Below, in pieces: positions 24,320-32,591 of a DNA stretch of 64,000 nucleotides. The notes beneath the pieces are model-generated. The model was not told the origin of the DNA. It worked only from the letters and a program-made list of their open reading frames with translations, and ran no database searches. The number at the start of each line of letters is the position of its first letter. The stretch's first letter is position 1. The DNA lies in NCBI GenBank assembly GCA_963726755.1, contig CAVSDB010000002.1, forward strand, positions 294,673 through 358,672, written 5' to 3'. This stretch comes from DATKIY01 sp963726755. Lineage in GTDB: Bacteria; Actinomycetota; Actinomycetes; JAHEKZ01. The translations under genes and the position numbers were made by a program.

Positions 24320-25515
24320 CTAGTCGATGAAGGTCTCAGTCCCTGTGGGTTCGACGTGCTGAACGTCGTTCATCGACTGCCGCAGTTTGGCCAACTCCCA
24401 GTACATCTGCCGACGCGCCCGATTCGAATTCCCCAGCGGTTTGTGTTCGGGGAGGCTGTGCCACGGGTTGTAGCGCAGGGCATCGGCAAATCGAAGTTGA
24501 GGGTCGCTATCGAACTGCTGCTTGACGAGTCGGAGTTCGGCCACAGGTACATACGGTGACAACTTCTCTGGCCACTTCACACACGCGTTCTCCAACGGCA
24601 TTCGGTGGGAGTCCGTTTGCACCTGGACCATGAAGTCCATGATCCAGTCCCGCTCGGCCGAGAGTTCGAACGATTGCGTCCCGCAAGTAGTTCTCCGCTG
24701 CCCGCACCGGGATGCGGCTGTGAGCCTGGTTCCTGCGGCTTGAGCGAATACTGGACGGCCTGCCCATCCCCCAGAAGGAACGGGACGTTGCTGTAGTACT
24801 GATCCTCAATGGGGTTGGCATGCATCGGTGAATACAGCAGTTGCATGATCAGGTGCAGGTAGTGCCGAGGGTTGATCGCGTAACCAAGCGGTGCCTTCGC
24901 ACGCACCCACCGCTGGAGTTTGGCGTTCTCCTTGATGTCTGGGGTCACGAAACTAGCCGGTGTTACCAAGATGAGGTCCTGCGTGGCCCGCTCGTCCTCC
25001 ATCAACGTCTGTCCGGCTACCCCCATCACCTTGATCGCCACTGAGCACTGCCCGAAGTCCTCAAGATCTGGCGGCGCGTAAGGGCCAGGTCCGGAGAAGC
25101 GGACCCAAGCCGGGTACGTCCCCGGCTTCGCGAATAGGCCACGCCGAAGGTTCTCCGGCAAGCCGTCCTTCACGACGAATTCGGCGCGTAGCACTCCGTA
25201 CGTCTTGGTGTTGCCAAATCGCTGGACGCCGCCGGGCAGCCAGTTCTCGCGCATGAACATCGCCATCTCGTCGGTCATCTCGCGAATCAGGCGGTCCTCG
25301 TCTTCAAGCGGCCTTTCCTCTGCCAACCCGAGATGCTCGTTGCGGCGGAACAGGTTCTGCAGCCAGAGAACGAATGCGAACAGTGGAGGACGCAGCCAGC
25401 GATCGAACCAGCGTCGATAGAGGAATTCGAAGCGTCGTTCGATGTGCCACAACCACAAGGTGAAGTCACTCATCGGGCGGAGCACGAAGAACGTGAACTT
25501 CCCCTGCGGATTCAT
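24320..25515 (-). CDS. Small catalase-like heme protein (y4iL-like family), frameshifted
   Basis: About 395 residues after joining three frames. Catalase-fold signatures: RFGNTKTYGVLRAEFVVKDGLPE, GTYPAWVRFSGPGPYAPPD, then AIKVMGVAGQTLMEDERATQDLILV. The last part is WIMDFMVQVQTDSHRMPLENACVKWPE and RYNPWHSLPEHKPLGNSNRARRQMYWELAKLR, whose RRQMY fits the proximal tyrosine R-x3-Y. The normal distal histidine (R-x-x-H-A-K) is Asn102 here. A hydrophobic stretch near residues 42-60 may bind membrane. Frameshifts lie near 24715 and 24670. Relatives are small catalase-related hemoproteins such as allene oxide synthases rather than true catalases. Its ATG overlaps the Dyp peroxidase stop (ATGA). Confidence 0.85.
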
Positions 25516-26927
25516 GTTCCAAGCGTCCCGTCACGCAGTGGACGTTGAGCAATGAATCGAAGTGCGTTGATCCCTGGGAGGAAGAAGTACGCTCCGCCGC
25601 GGACGCGCACAAATTGCGGCAGTTCCCGGTAGCGCCGGCGTATCGGACGGGCTGGCACGGTGAAAGTGCCGCCGTATCCGTTGCGGGTCCCCACCAGGGG
25701 ATCGGCAGCGTCATCCAGGAGATTGAAACCGGGGTCATTGAGCCAGCTGTGCTGAATGAATTCGAACTGGCGCGCAAGATTCGAATTCAGGCACACGAAG
25801 TACAACCCCTGGGTGGTTGCCACGCTGCTGTCACCAGCACCATAGGCACGTCCCCTACGCAGGATGCGATGCCTGTGGTTGATCGAGACCGAGGCGGACG
25901 TCCCTGGTTTGGGATCGAGCGAGTCGCGCGGGTTGGATCGACGAATGTGAGCCCCTATAGGGCAGGCAAAGCCGTCGGGGTCGAGCGCTTGGTACGCGAA
26001 GTCATTGCGATCCCCATGTGCCGGATTGTCCGCATCGGGGTCAAGGACGAGTGGTGCACCACTAGGCCATCGTCCAACCATCTTCGCGGCCAAGAGTGAC
26101 GCCGCTGATTCATCGACCCCGCCGTCACCATCGCAACTAGCCCGTTCGACGAAGTCGTGGAAGCCAGCCACGTCCTGCTCGAGCTGGCGGAGGACGAGGT
26201 AGGAGCCATTGCGTCCCAGATCCGCCGTGTCGGTGCCATCAGCATCACGGGGCAACGTGCCATCCGGATCCAACGACGGTGGCAACAGCGGACGTTCGGT
26301 TCGCTGGCCGTACTCGTTCTGGTATCCGAGCACGAACTCTCCTGCAGAGACCGCGTCGCTCGACTCCGCAGCGCGAGGTAGTCCTTTCATGAGCGGCTGA
26401 GAAATCCCATCGTGAAAACCGAACGGCTCCCGATCGCTCAATGTGCTGGAATCTAAGCAAGCGACGAGAGTCATGCCACCGATCGCCGCTGAGAGGGCAT
26501 CCACCTTTGCTTTCTCCAACGCCGAAGTAGTTGAGGCGTACAACATCAGCAGCACATGCACGACGTCCGTGTCCGGCCCACCCCAGTTCCAGTTACCAGG
26601 GTCGTCATCGTTGACGTCGCCGAGTAGTCGGCTTCGATACGTGCTAGCCATTCCCGTCGTGAACTGCTCGGAGAACCCAGCCGAAACGCTCGATCCGGCC
26701 AGCATCGAGATCCCATCCGAAGTTAAGGCCAGCTGAACCGCGAGTTCGTTGGGACGGCTGAGCGCGGAGGTGACGGTGTCGGTCCACTGTGAAAGAAGCC
26801 CGGCCGCCGAATGTGGGTCGTCGATCCGGAAGAGCACGAAACTGGCTTCCGGCAGATTCCCATACCCGCGGACAAGCAGGCCCTGTATGTCAGCCAAGTC
26901 CAGTGTCTCGGCGGTCGAGCCCGTCAC
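25512..26927 (-). CDS. Dyp-type peroxidase family protein
   Basis: 471-residue heme peroxidase with two ferredoxin-like halves. Diagnostic parts are the distal motif REPFGFHDGISQPLM (GxxDG with catalytic Asp), the CPIGAHIRRSNPRD segment with the candidate proximal histidine, RILRRGRAYG, and YFVCLNSNLARQFEFIQHSWLNDPGF. There is no Tat or Sec signal, so it is predicted to be intracellular. The GTG at 26927 overlaps the upstream stop (GTGA), and its own stop overlaps the catalase-like start. That places it as the third gene of a tight four-gene operon. Confidence 0.93.
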   Translation of the reverse strand: MTGSTAETLDLADIQGLLVRGYGNLPEASFVLFRIDDPHSAAGLLSQWTDTVTSALSRPNELAVQLALTSDGISMLAGSSVSAGFSEQFTTGMASTYRSRLLGDVNDDDPGNWNWGGPDTDVVHVLLMLYASTTSALEKAKVDALSAAIGGMTLVACLDSSTLSDREPFGFHDGISQPLMKGLPRAAESSDAVSAGEFVLGYQNEYGQRTERPLLPPSLDPDGTLPRDADGTDTADLGRNGSYLVLRQLEQDVAGFHDFVERASCDGDGGVDESAASLLAAKMVGRWPSGAPLVLDPDADNPAHGDRNDFAYQALDPDGFACPIGAHIRRSNPRDSLDPKPGTSASVSINHRHRILRRGRAYGAGDSSVATTQGLYFVCLNSNLARQFEFIQHSWLNDPGFNLLDDAADPLVGTRNGYGGTFTVPARPIRRRYRELPQFVRVRGGAYFFLPGINALRFIAQRPLRDGTLGT

Positions 26928-28189
26928 AGCGAAGCCACCCACTCCTCAGCCGGGATCGAAGCGATCGATGATCCAAGGCCGCGACGCATCGTCGCGTTGG
27001 CATCGATCTTTGGCGCGTGCAAGGTCGGGTAGGCCGAGTACCAAACCACGGTCGGAACTTGGTGACGACGCAGATAGCGTTTGAAGGCAAGTTCGTCACG
27101 CGCGCCGCCAAAGATCAGCCATCTGGTGCTCGGATAGCCCACACCGTTGCTGAACACCAAGTTCAGACCCCACCAGAGACGATCGATGAAGTCATTCATG
27201 TAACTCTCTTGACTGCCGTCATAACTGCTCGCGAAGACCAGCCGACGTCCGTCGTCTAACGGAACCCACCGCGCGAAATGGAGTGTGCGGACCCCAGCGA
27301 GGGTGTGAGTGCCAAAGAAGTGCCGGTTAGCGAAATTGAGGCCAGCCAACGCCACCCTCATCGTGGTATGGCGCACGAATCCTGCTTTTACGAAGCCGAC
27401 CGCCGTGAAGGGATTCTGAGTCGCCCAATCCTCGTACTGCTCGACATCTGCGGCATGACGCAGATCAACCGGACCGGCCTCGGCGACATCCCGGCTTTCG
27501 CGGTACCGGATCAGAAGCAGAAAGATCAAGAGGATCGGCAACAGAATCGGGAGCAGGACTAACCCGATAACCACCAGAATCGCAGTGATGGCAATGGTTG
27601 CTAACCGAGACTGCGCACCAGTGGTATCCGCCGGTTCGGTTGCCCACGAGAATTCCGGGCCGGCCGTTACCAACTTAGCCAGTTGTTGTCGGATCGAGTC
27701 CGCGCTAGCTCCGGCTACGTCAAGCCCGTCAGCTGACGTTTCGATCGCCTCACGAAGGCGGCCTTCGTCCTGGATTTGCCGAACTCCGCGCCCGCGGGTG
27801 TGCACGTACTCCGCTGCTGGTCGCAAAGAGTGCGAGGCGAGCCACCCAGCTCGGGCTTCAGCGCTCGGATTGGAGGGGTAGCCGTCACACGCCCCAAACA
27901 GCAGGTCGATTCCAGCAGCAGCCAGGGTCGCAAATTCGTAAAGATGCTGGCTTTCTGGCGCGTCGACGTCGCACATGTAGACCAATGACGCCGGTATCAG
28001 GCGCCCGCTGAGATCGGTGACCTCATCGAGGACAAACAGCCTCGCAAAGTGAACCGATGGCATGCGTGCGAATGGCAACCGTGGGTCGTCGTGCCCGTGG
28101 CGGCGGATATCCCGAAGCAGACTGACCGTGTCTTCGACATAGCCGGCAGCCAACGTCGCACGTACCGTCACCGCAGATTGATGCGGCAT
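26924..28189 (-). CDS. Membrane-anchored protein with a duplicated domain, function unknown
   Basis: 421 residues. An internal duplication can be seen: MPSVHFARLFVLDE...LVYMCDVDAPESQHLYEF...GIDLLFGACDGYP (about residues 43-104) and LHFARWVPLDD...LVFASSYDGSQESYMNDF...GLNLVFSNGVGYP (about 290-345) share the HFAR start, a YxxD-centred strand-helix and a GYP end. A very hydrophobic stretch of about 30 residues (ILVVIGLVLLPILLPILLIF) lies between the copies, followed by a conserved ALAGLNFANRHFFGTHTL segment. The copies look like ferredoxin-like folds, possibly related to Dyp/chlorite-dismutase modules, but no named family is recognised. It is coupled to the Dyp gene. Confidence 0.8.
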   Translation of the reverse strand: MPHQSAVTVRATLAAGYVEDTVSLLRDIRRHGHDDPRLPFARMPSVHFARLFVLDEVTDLSGRLIPASLVYMCDVDAPESQHLYEFATLAAAGIDLLFGACDGYPSNPSAEARAGWLASHSLRPAAEYVHTRGRGVRQIQDEGRLREAIETSADGLDVAGASADSIRQQLAKLVTAGPEFSWATEPADTTGAQSRLATIAITAILVVIGLVLLPILLPILLIFLLLIRYRESRDVAEAGPVDLRHAADVEQYEDWATQNPFTAVGFVKAGFVRHTTMRVALAGLNFANRHFFGTHTLAGVRTLHFARWVPLDDGRRLVFASSYDGSQESYMNDFIDRLWWGLNLVFSNGVGYPSTRWLIFGGARDELAFKRYLRRHQVPTVVWYSAYPTLHAPKIDANATMRRGLGSSIASIPAEEWVASL

Positions 28190-28191
28190 GG

Positions 28192-28680
28192 TTAGAACAG
28201 TTCAGGCGACCCGCGAAGGGTGAACCAACCGACTCGCCGTTGCCACATCCAGATGACGCCCAGATACAGCCCTGGTGCAACAAGGCGAATCTCGTCACGA
28301 ACCATCTGTGCGACAACCGATGTCTGCGAATAGTCCAAGACAACGCACGGTTGCTCATCGACCCAACTGGGCATGATCGACAATTCGGCAGCGATCAACT
28401 GCAGTCGAAAGGGAGTGATCTTGTTCTTCAGCAGCCGTTGTTGCCGATCGACGACTTTGCCCTGCCACGCCACTTGATACACAACTGTCGCTAGTGGCTT
28501 GGCTGGAGGGGTACCCGGGAACAGCAGGACTGTCCCGCGCATATCGCCGTCCGGTATCCCCCCAGAAGGACTACCGCGAAAAAGCGCGTCAAGTTCTTCA
28601 TTACTCATCTCGAGCATCGTCGATTCGTGGATGTCGAGACCGATGGAATGCCGGGGTTCGTGAGACACCTCTGCGGTCAT
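28192..28680 (-). CDS. Uncharacterised 162-residue protein, first gene of the peroxidase operon
   Basis: Starts at the ATG at 28680 after a GAGGAG ribosome-binding site. The N-terminal 45 residues are helical and acidic (SNEELDALFRGSPSGGIPDG). They are followed by a beta-rich domain: GTVLLFPGTPPAKPLATVVY, the LLKNKITPFRLQLI stretch, CVVLDYSQTS and RDEIRLVAPGLYLGVIW. This reads like a small barrel that binds a lipophilic ligand, in the style of GXWXG/DUF4334 or lipocalin-like proteins, but that is only an impression. The next gene starts two bases after its stop, so it is in one operon with the Dyp and catalase-like genes. Confidence 0.72.
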   Translation of the reverse strand: MTAEVSHEPRHSIGLDIHESTMLEMSNEELDALFRGSPSGGIPDGDMRGTVLLFPGTPPAKPLATVVYQVAWQGKVVDRQQRLLKNKITPFRLQLIAAELSIMPSWVDEQPCVVLDYSQTSVVAQMVRDEIRLVAPGLYLGVIWMWQRRVGWFTLRGSPELF

Positions 28681-28837
28681 CGAAGTGCTCCTCTCGTCAA
28701 CGGAGGGGCTGGGGTCCATCGAACGGCTCCACCTTCCTCCCGACGAGAACGCTTGTAAACCCCGAATCGTTTGACAGTGCAAGTGCCTGCTGCGAAGGTG
28801 GCAATACCGCCAGGCCGCCTGCGAAAGGGGCGCCGCC

Positions 28838-29200
28838 ATGGGTCCGGATGTGGCCAGAAAGACGCTTGCGACCGTTCGACTTTTCAACGGAACCGCAGCG
28901 CTCGTTGCACCGCGACTTCTCTTGCGTCGCCTAGGCACCGACACCAACACTGACCACTCCGGTATCTATCCGTTCCGGATGTTCGGTATTCGCACGGTGC
29001 TCATCGGTGCTGACCTGCTCTTGCTGACGGGCGAGGATCGCAGGCGAGCCGCCAGGCTCGCGGTAGTGATCCACGCCACCGACACGCTTTCGGCGGCGGC
29101 AGCAGGACTCCGCGGCGATCTGCCTCGCAAGCCAGCCATCGTCGCGACTTTGATCTCAGCAACAAACACTGCACTCGCGCTCATTTCCACTCAGGAGTAG
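28838..29200 (+). CDS. Small hydrophobic protein, DUF4267-like
   Basis: 120 residues with two or three moderately hydrophobic segments (FRMFGIRTVLIGADLLLLTG, AARLAVVIHATDTLSAAAAG, AIVATLISATNTALALI). The pattern recalls DUF4267-type membrane proteins. The stop is three bases before the start of the dioxygenase-like heme protein gene, so the two are co-transcribed. It is divergent from the peroxidase operon across a 157-base spacer. No function is known. Confidence 0.68.
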   Translation: MGPDVARKTLATVRLFNGTAALVAPRLLLRRLGTDTNTDHSGIYPFRMFGIRTVLIGADLLLLTGEDRRRAARLAVVIHATDTLSAAAAGLRGDLPRKPAIVATLISATNTALALISTQE

Positions 29201-29203
29201 GGC

Positions 29204-31075
29204 ATGGCCATCACGTCGTTCTCGCACACCAATGCCTCTCAATCGTCACCGGTCGTCCCTCTGGGGTCCGCAACGCCGTCGAGTTACCGATCGAGTCTCG
29301 CCTGGCGCGTGTACGACCAGGTCTGCCAGGAAGTAGACCAACGCGTTGGCTGGGACAAGGTCCCCACACCAATCGGGCTGCTCCTCTTGATCGGACTGCG
29401 CAACAACCTGAGGCGGGAAAATCTCGTCGATACCAACCAAGCGCCGGCGCAGAACCTGCCGTCGCTTGACCCACCCACAGCAGTGCAGCGGTCGCAACGC
29501 ACCTCCGACGGAAGTTACAACGACCTGGACACCCCAAGGATGGGAATGGCAGGGGCGAGATTCGGCCGCAACGTGCCGCTCGCGGCTGGAGTCCCCGAAT
29601 CGGCAGATCGATTGATGACGCCGAACCCACGTACGGTCAGTCGCCGACTGATGACCCGATCAACCTTCCAGCCCGCGACGTCAGTGAATGTGTTAGCCGC
29701 GACCTGGATTCAGTTCATGGTCAAGGACTGGTTTTCGCATGGCCCAGGGGATGCCACTCGCAGTTTCGACATTCCACTGCCAGAAGATGACTCGTGGCCA
29801 ACTCCCCCAATGTTGATCCCGCGGACCATTCCGGATATCACTCGCGGCGATTCCGACGACGGATTTCCCCAAACCTTCACCAACATCAATACGGCGTGGT
29901 GGGACGGTTCGTCGATTTATGGCAGCAACCCGACACAGCAACGTGTCATCCGCTCGGGTGTGGACGGCAAACTCAACGTCTCTGCTGAAGGCATGTTGAT
30001 ACTCCCGGACGATCCAAGCCTCGATCCTTCACTCGTACCGGGATTCTGGGTCGGGCTGGCGATGATGGCTGGGCTGTTCACCCTGGAACACAACGCGGTT
30101 TGCGACCGGCTGAAGGCGGAGTACCCGACCTGGCCGGACGAGGAATTGTTCCAACGAGCTCGCCTCGTGGTTTGTGCCCTGATCGCGAAAATTCACACCG
30201 TGGAATGGACGCCCGCGATCATTGCGCACCCAACGACCGTGCTCGGACTGCGCGCAAACTGGTTCGGCCTCGCGGGTGAGCGCATCAGCAAGACGTTCGG
30301 TCGAATCAGCACGAGCGAGATCATCAGCGGAATTCCCGGTTCTGAGACCAACCACTACGGCGTGCCCTACTCACTGACCGAGGAATTCTCCATCGTCTAT
30401 CGAATGCATCCACTCATTCCCGACGACTACGCCCTTCGGTCTGTGTCTGACGACTCGTCAATCGTGGACTACACATTCCGCGACCTTGCCGGTCCAGCGG
30501 GTCGCGACGTCTTAGGGAAGATCGCGATGACCGACCTCCTGTACAGCTTTGGCACCGCCAATCCCGGGGCCATTGTCCTGAACAACTTTCCCAAGTTCCT
30601 TCAGGAGTTCGTGCGTCCGGACGGCAAGGCCACCGACTTGGCGGCGACCGACGTACTGCGAACCAGAGAGTTGGGTGTCCCCCGGTACAACGAGTTCCGC
30701 CGGCTGCTCCACTTAATCCCGCCACGGGACTTCCTCGAGCTCGCCGGTGATCCAGAGCTCGCAGCGACACTTCAAGACGTCTACGACGGGGACATCGAAA
30801 GTGTCGACACCATCGTGGGAATGTTTGCCGAGCAACGGCCCGAGGGGTTTGCCTTCAGTGATACGGCGTTCCGGATTTTCATCCTCATGGCGTCGCGTCG
30901 ACTAAACAGTGACCGGTTCCTCAGCAGCGACTTCACGCCACAGGTCTACAGCCCACCGGGCTTCGCCTGGGTGCGCGACAACGACTTCGGATCAGTCCTG
31001 CTCCGCCACTATCCGCAGCTTCGAGCCAGCCTGCACGGTGTGGCAAACCCGTTCGCTCCGTGGACGACGAGCTGA
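29204..31075 (+). CDS. Cyclooxygenase/alpha-dioxygenase-like heme protein (animal-type peroxidase fold)
   Basis: 623 residues, no signal peptide, ATG at 29204 after an AGGAG site. It resembles fatty-acid alpha-dioxygenases and PGHS-type enzymes: TFTNINTAWWDGSSIYGSN, HNAVCDRLKAEYPTWPDEELF, ALIAKIHTVEWTPAII, and FSIVYRMHPLIPDDYALR with proximal His402. Tyr399, at the same YxxH spacing as the radical tyrosine of cyclooxygenase and alpha-DOX, is kept. The distal position of QFMxHDW reads QFMVKDW, so the distal histidine is Lys174. The likely chemistry is oxygenation of a fatty acid with hydroperoxide products, but the histidine loss makes this uncertain. It is divergent from the Dyp/catalase-like operon. 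Confidence 0.88.
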   Translation: MAITSFSHTNASQSSPVVPLGSATPSSYRSSLAWRVYDQVCQEVDQRVGWDKVPTPIGLLLLIGLRNNLRRENLVDTNQAPAQNLPSLDPPTAVQRSQRTSDGSYNDLDTPRMGMAGARFGRNVPLAAGVPESADRLMTPNPRTVSRRLMTRSTFQPATSVNVLAATWIQFMVKDWFSHGPGDATRSFDIPLPEDDSWPTPPMLIPRTIPDITRGDSDDGFPQTFTNINTAWWDGSSIYGSNPTQQRVIRSGVDGKLNVSAEGMLILPDDPSLDPSLVPGFWVGLAMMAGLFTLEHNAVCDRLKAEYPTWPDEELFQRARLVVCALIAKIHTVEWTPAIIAHPTTVLGLRANWFGLAGERISKTFGRISTSEIISGIPGSETNHYGVPYSLTEEFSIVYRMHPLIPDDYALRSVSDDSSIVDYTFRDLAGPAGRDVLGKIAMTDLLYSFGTANPGAIVLNNFPKFLQEFVRPDGKATDLAATDVLRTRELGVPRYNEFRRLLHLIPPRDFLELAGDPELAATLQDVYDGDIESVDTIVGMFAEQRPEGFAFSDTAFRIFILMASRRLNSDRFLSSDFTPQVYSPPGFAWVRDNDFGSVLLRHYPQLRASLHGVANPFAPWTTS

Positions 31076-31126
31076 ACGTGGCCGCTACAGTCGGGCTATT
31101 GAGTCCGCCGCAAGAAAGGTGCACGC

Positions 31127-31640
31127 ATGCCCACGGAAACCGACCTGGTCGAACTGGAATCGCGGCGCAAGGAGCTCGGCGATCGCTACATCCGGCCGGT
31201 CGCCGAGCGCAAGTCGACTCCCGGCCGCGGAATTCACCACGCGGCCCTGATTTGTTCCGACGTTGAGCAGACGATCCAGTTCTACCAAGAGTTACTTGGT
31301 TTCCCGCTCGTCGAACTCGTCGAGAATCGCGACTACCCAGGGTCCTCACACTTGTTCTTTGACGTCGGAAACCAGACGTTGCTCGGTTTCTTCGACTTCC
31401 CCGGACTTGGCTTGGAACCTGGCGTTGAGTCAATCGGAAGCGTTCAACACATCGCGATTTCTGCTTCGCAGAGATCGTTGGGAAGAAGTACAGGCCAGAC
31501 TCGAAGCTGCCGGTGTGCCGTACGCCGGTCCTGACTTGGGCATCCCAGAGTCCATGTACTTCAAGGACCCTGACGGGATCCAGATCGAGTTACTGAGCGA
31601 TCCCCTCATGTACTTCGGCGGCAAGCAGTTAGACGAATAG
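31127..31640 (+). CDS. VOC family (glyoxalase/dioxygenase-like) protein, frameshifted
   Basis: About 170 residues after correction. The N-terminal part is GIHHAALICSDVEQTIQFYQELLGFPLVELVENRDYPGSSHLFFDVGN and the second part, in another frame, DRWEEVQARLEAAGVPYAGP...SMYFKDPDGIQIELLSDP. Together they are one complete vicinal-oxygen-chelate pair with metal ligands in HHAAL and QIELL. One surplus base near 31467 (between ISAS and RDRWEEV) is enough to explain the break. A GAAAGGTG site precedes the ATG at 31127. The substrate is unknown; the LLM oxidoreductase gene follows after 12 bases. Confidence 0.8.
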
Positions 31641-31652
31641 CGAGGGGTCGCC

Positions 31653-32583
31653 ATGCTGCTGGGAGCAGGGCTGCCGGTTTCGGGCTCATGGGCCGGGCCG
31701 GAGAACCTTCGACGAATTGCCACTCGGGCTGAGGATCTCGGCTACGACTCGCTGTGGACCTTCCAACGACTCCTGCACCCCGTCGACGAGGAATGGGGGG
31801 CTGCCTACCACGGCGTCCTCGACCCACTCACCGCGTTGTCTTACGTCGCAGGGTGCACTTCGCGGATCCGGCTCGGCGTGGCAGTGGTCAATCTTCCGTA
31901 CTACGCACCCCTCGTTTTGTCGAAGGCGCTCACCACAGTCGACATCGTTTCTGAAGGTCGCCTTGATGTCGGACTCGGGCTTGGCTGGGCGCAGCAAGAG
32001 TTCGATGCGGTCGGCGCATTGATGGCTCGCCGCGGCGCCAGAGCCGAAGAGTTCATCGCCTGCTTGAAAGCCATCTGGACTCAGTCTGAGGTCGAGTTTC
32101 ACGGCGAGTTCTACGACATTCCGAAGTGTCGCGTCGAGCCAAAGCCAGTCCAACACCCGTACCCGCCATTGCTCATGGGTGGCGGAGTGCCAGCCGCGCT
32201 ACGTCGAATCGGACGGATCGCCGACGGCTGGATCAGCAGCAGCCGTACCGACCTCGCGACGATCTCCGACTCGATCGACGTCGTCAAACAAGCGGCCCAG
32301 CGAGGCAGGGCGAAACCCCGATGTGATGCGCTTCATCGTTCGAGGAGTAGTACGGCTCACGAGTGAAACCCGAGCCGAATCCTCAGAATCTGAGCGCCGT
32401 CCGTTGCAGGGATCCGTCGACGAGATTCGGTCTGACCTCGACCTGTTGGCCGCCCAGGGCGTCACCGAGGTGTTCCTCGATCTGAACTGGGACCCCAAAA
32501 CGGTCTCGGATGACGTGAGCTCTGAAGCGGCGATGGAAAATGCAGAGCGCGTGTTGGTAGCGCTAGCGCCGCCAACTACGTAG
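31653..32583 (+). CDS. LLM-class (F420-dependent type) oxidoreductase, frameshifted
   Basis: Luciferase-like TIM-barrel protein of about 309 residues. The first frame gives MLLGAGLPVSGSWAGPENL, RAEDLGYDSLWTFQRLL, SRIRLGVAVVNLPYYAPLVLSKALTTVD, LGLGWAQQEFDAVG and MGGGVPAALRRIGRIADGW. After about 32300 it continues as AGRNPDVMRFIVRGVVRL...DEIRSDLDLLAAQGVTEVFLDLNWDP. Members use F420 (most actinobacterial ones) or FMN; the cofactor is not certain. One base in excess near 32300 explains the break. The final codons are part of a 24-bp palindrome shared with the convergent gene. Confidence 0.85.
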
Positions 32584-32591
32584 TTGGCGGC
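32568..32591. terminator. Palindrome spanning both stop codons of convergent genes
   Basis: Perfect 24-bp palindrome centred between 32579 and 32580. Because it is palindromic and covers both 3' ends, the LLM oxidoreductase and the citryl-CoA lyase-like protein each end with Pro-Pro-Thr-Thr-stop. The two genes overlap by 8 bases. It probably works as a bidirectional terminator, although no T tract follows. Confidence 0.6.

Noticed and set aside
28681..28837. Sigma-70-type promoter (TTGCAC with 17-bp spacer) for the peroxidase operon
   Set aside because: The hexamer at the -10 position (TTTACA) does not fit TANNNT, so no promoter was called despite a likely bidirectional control region.
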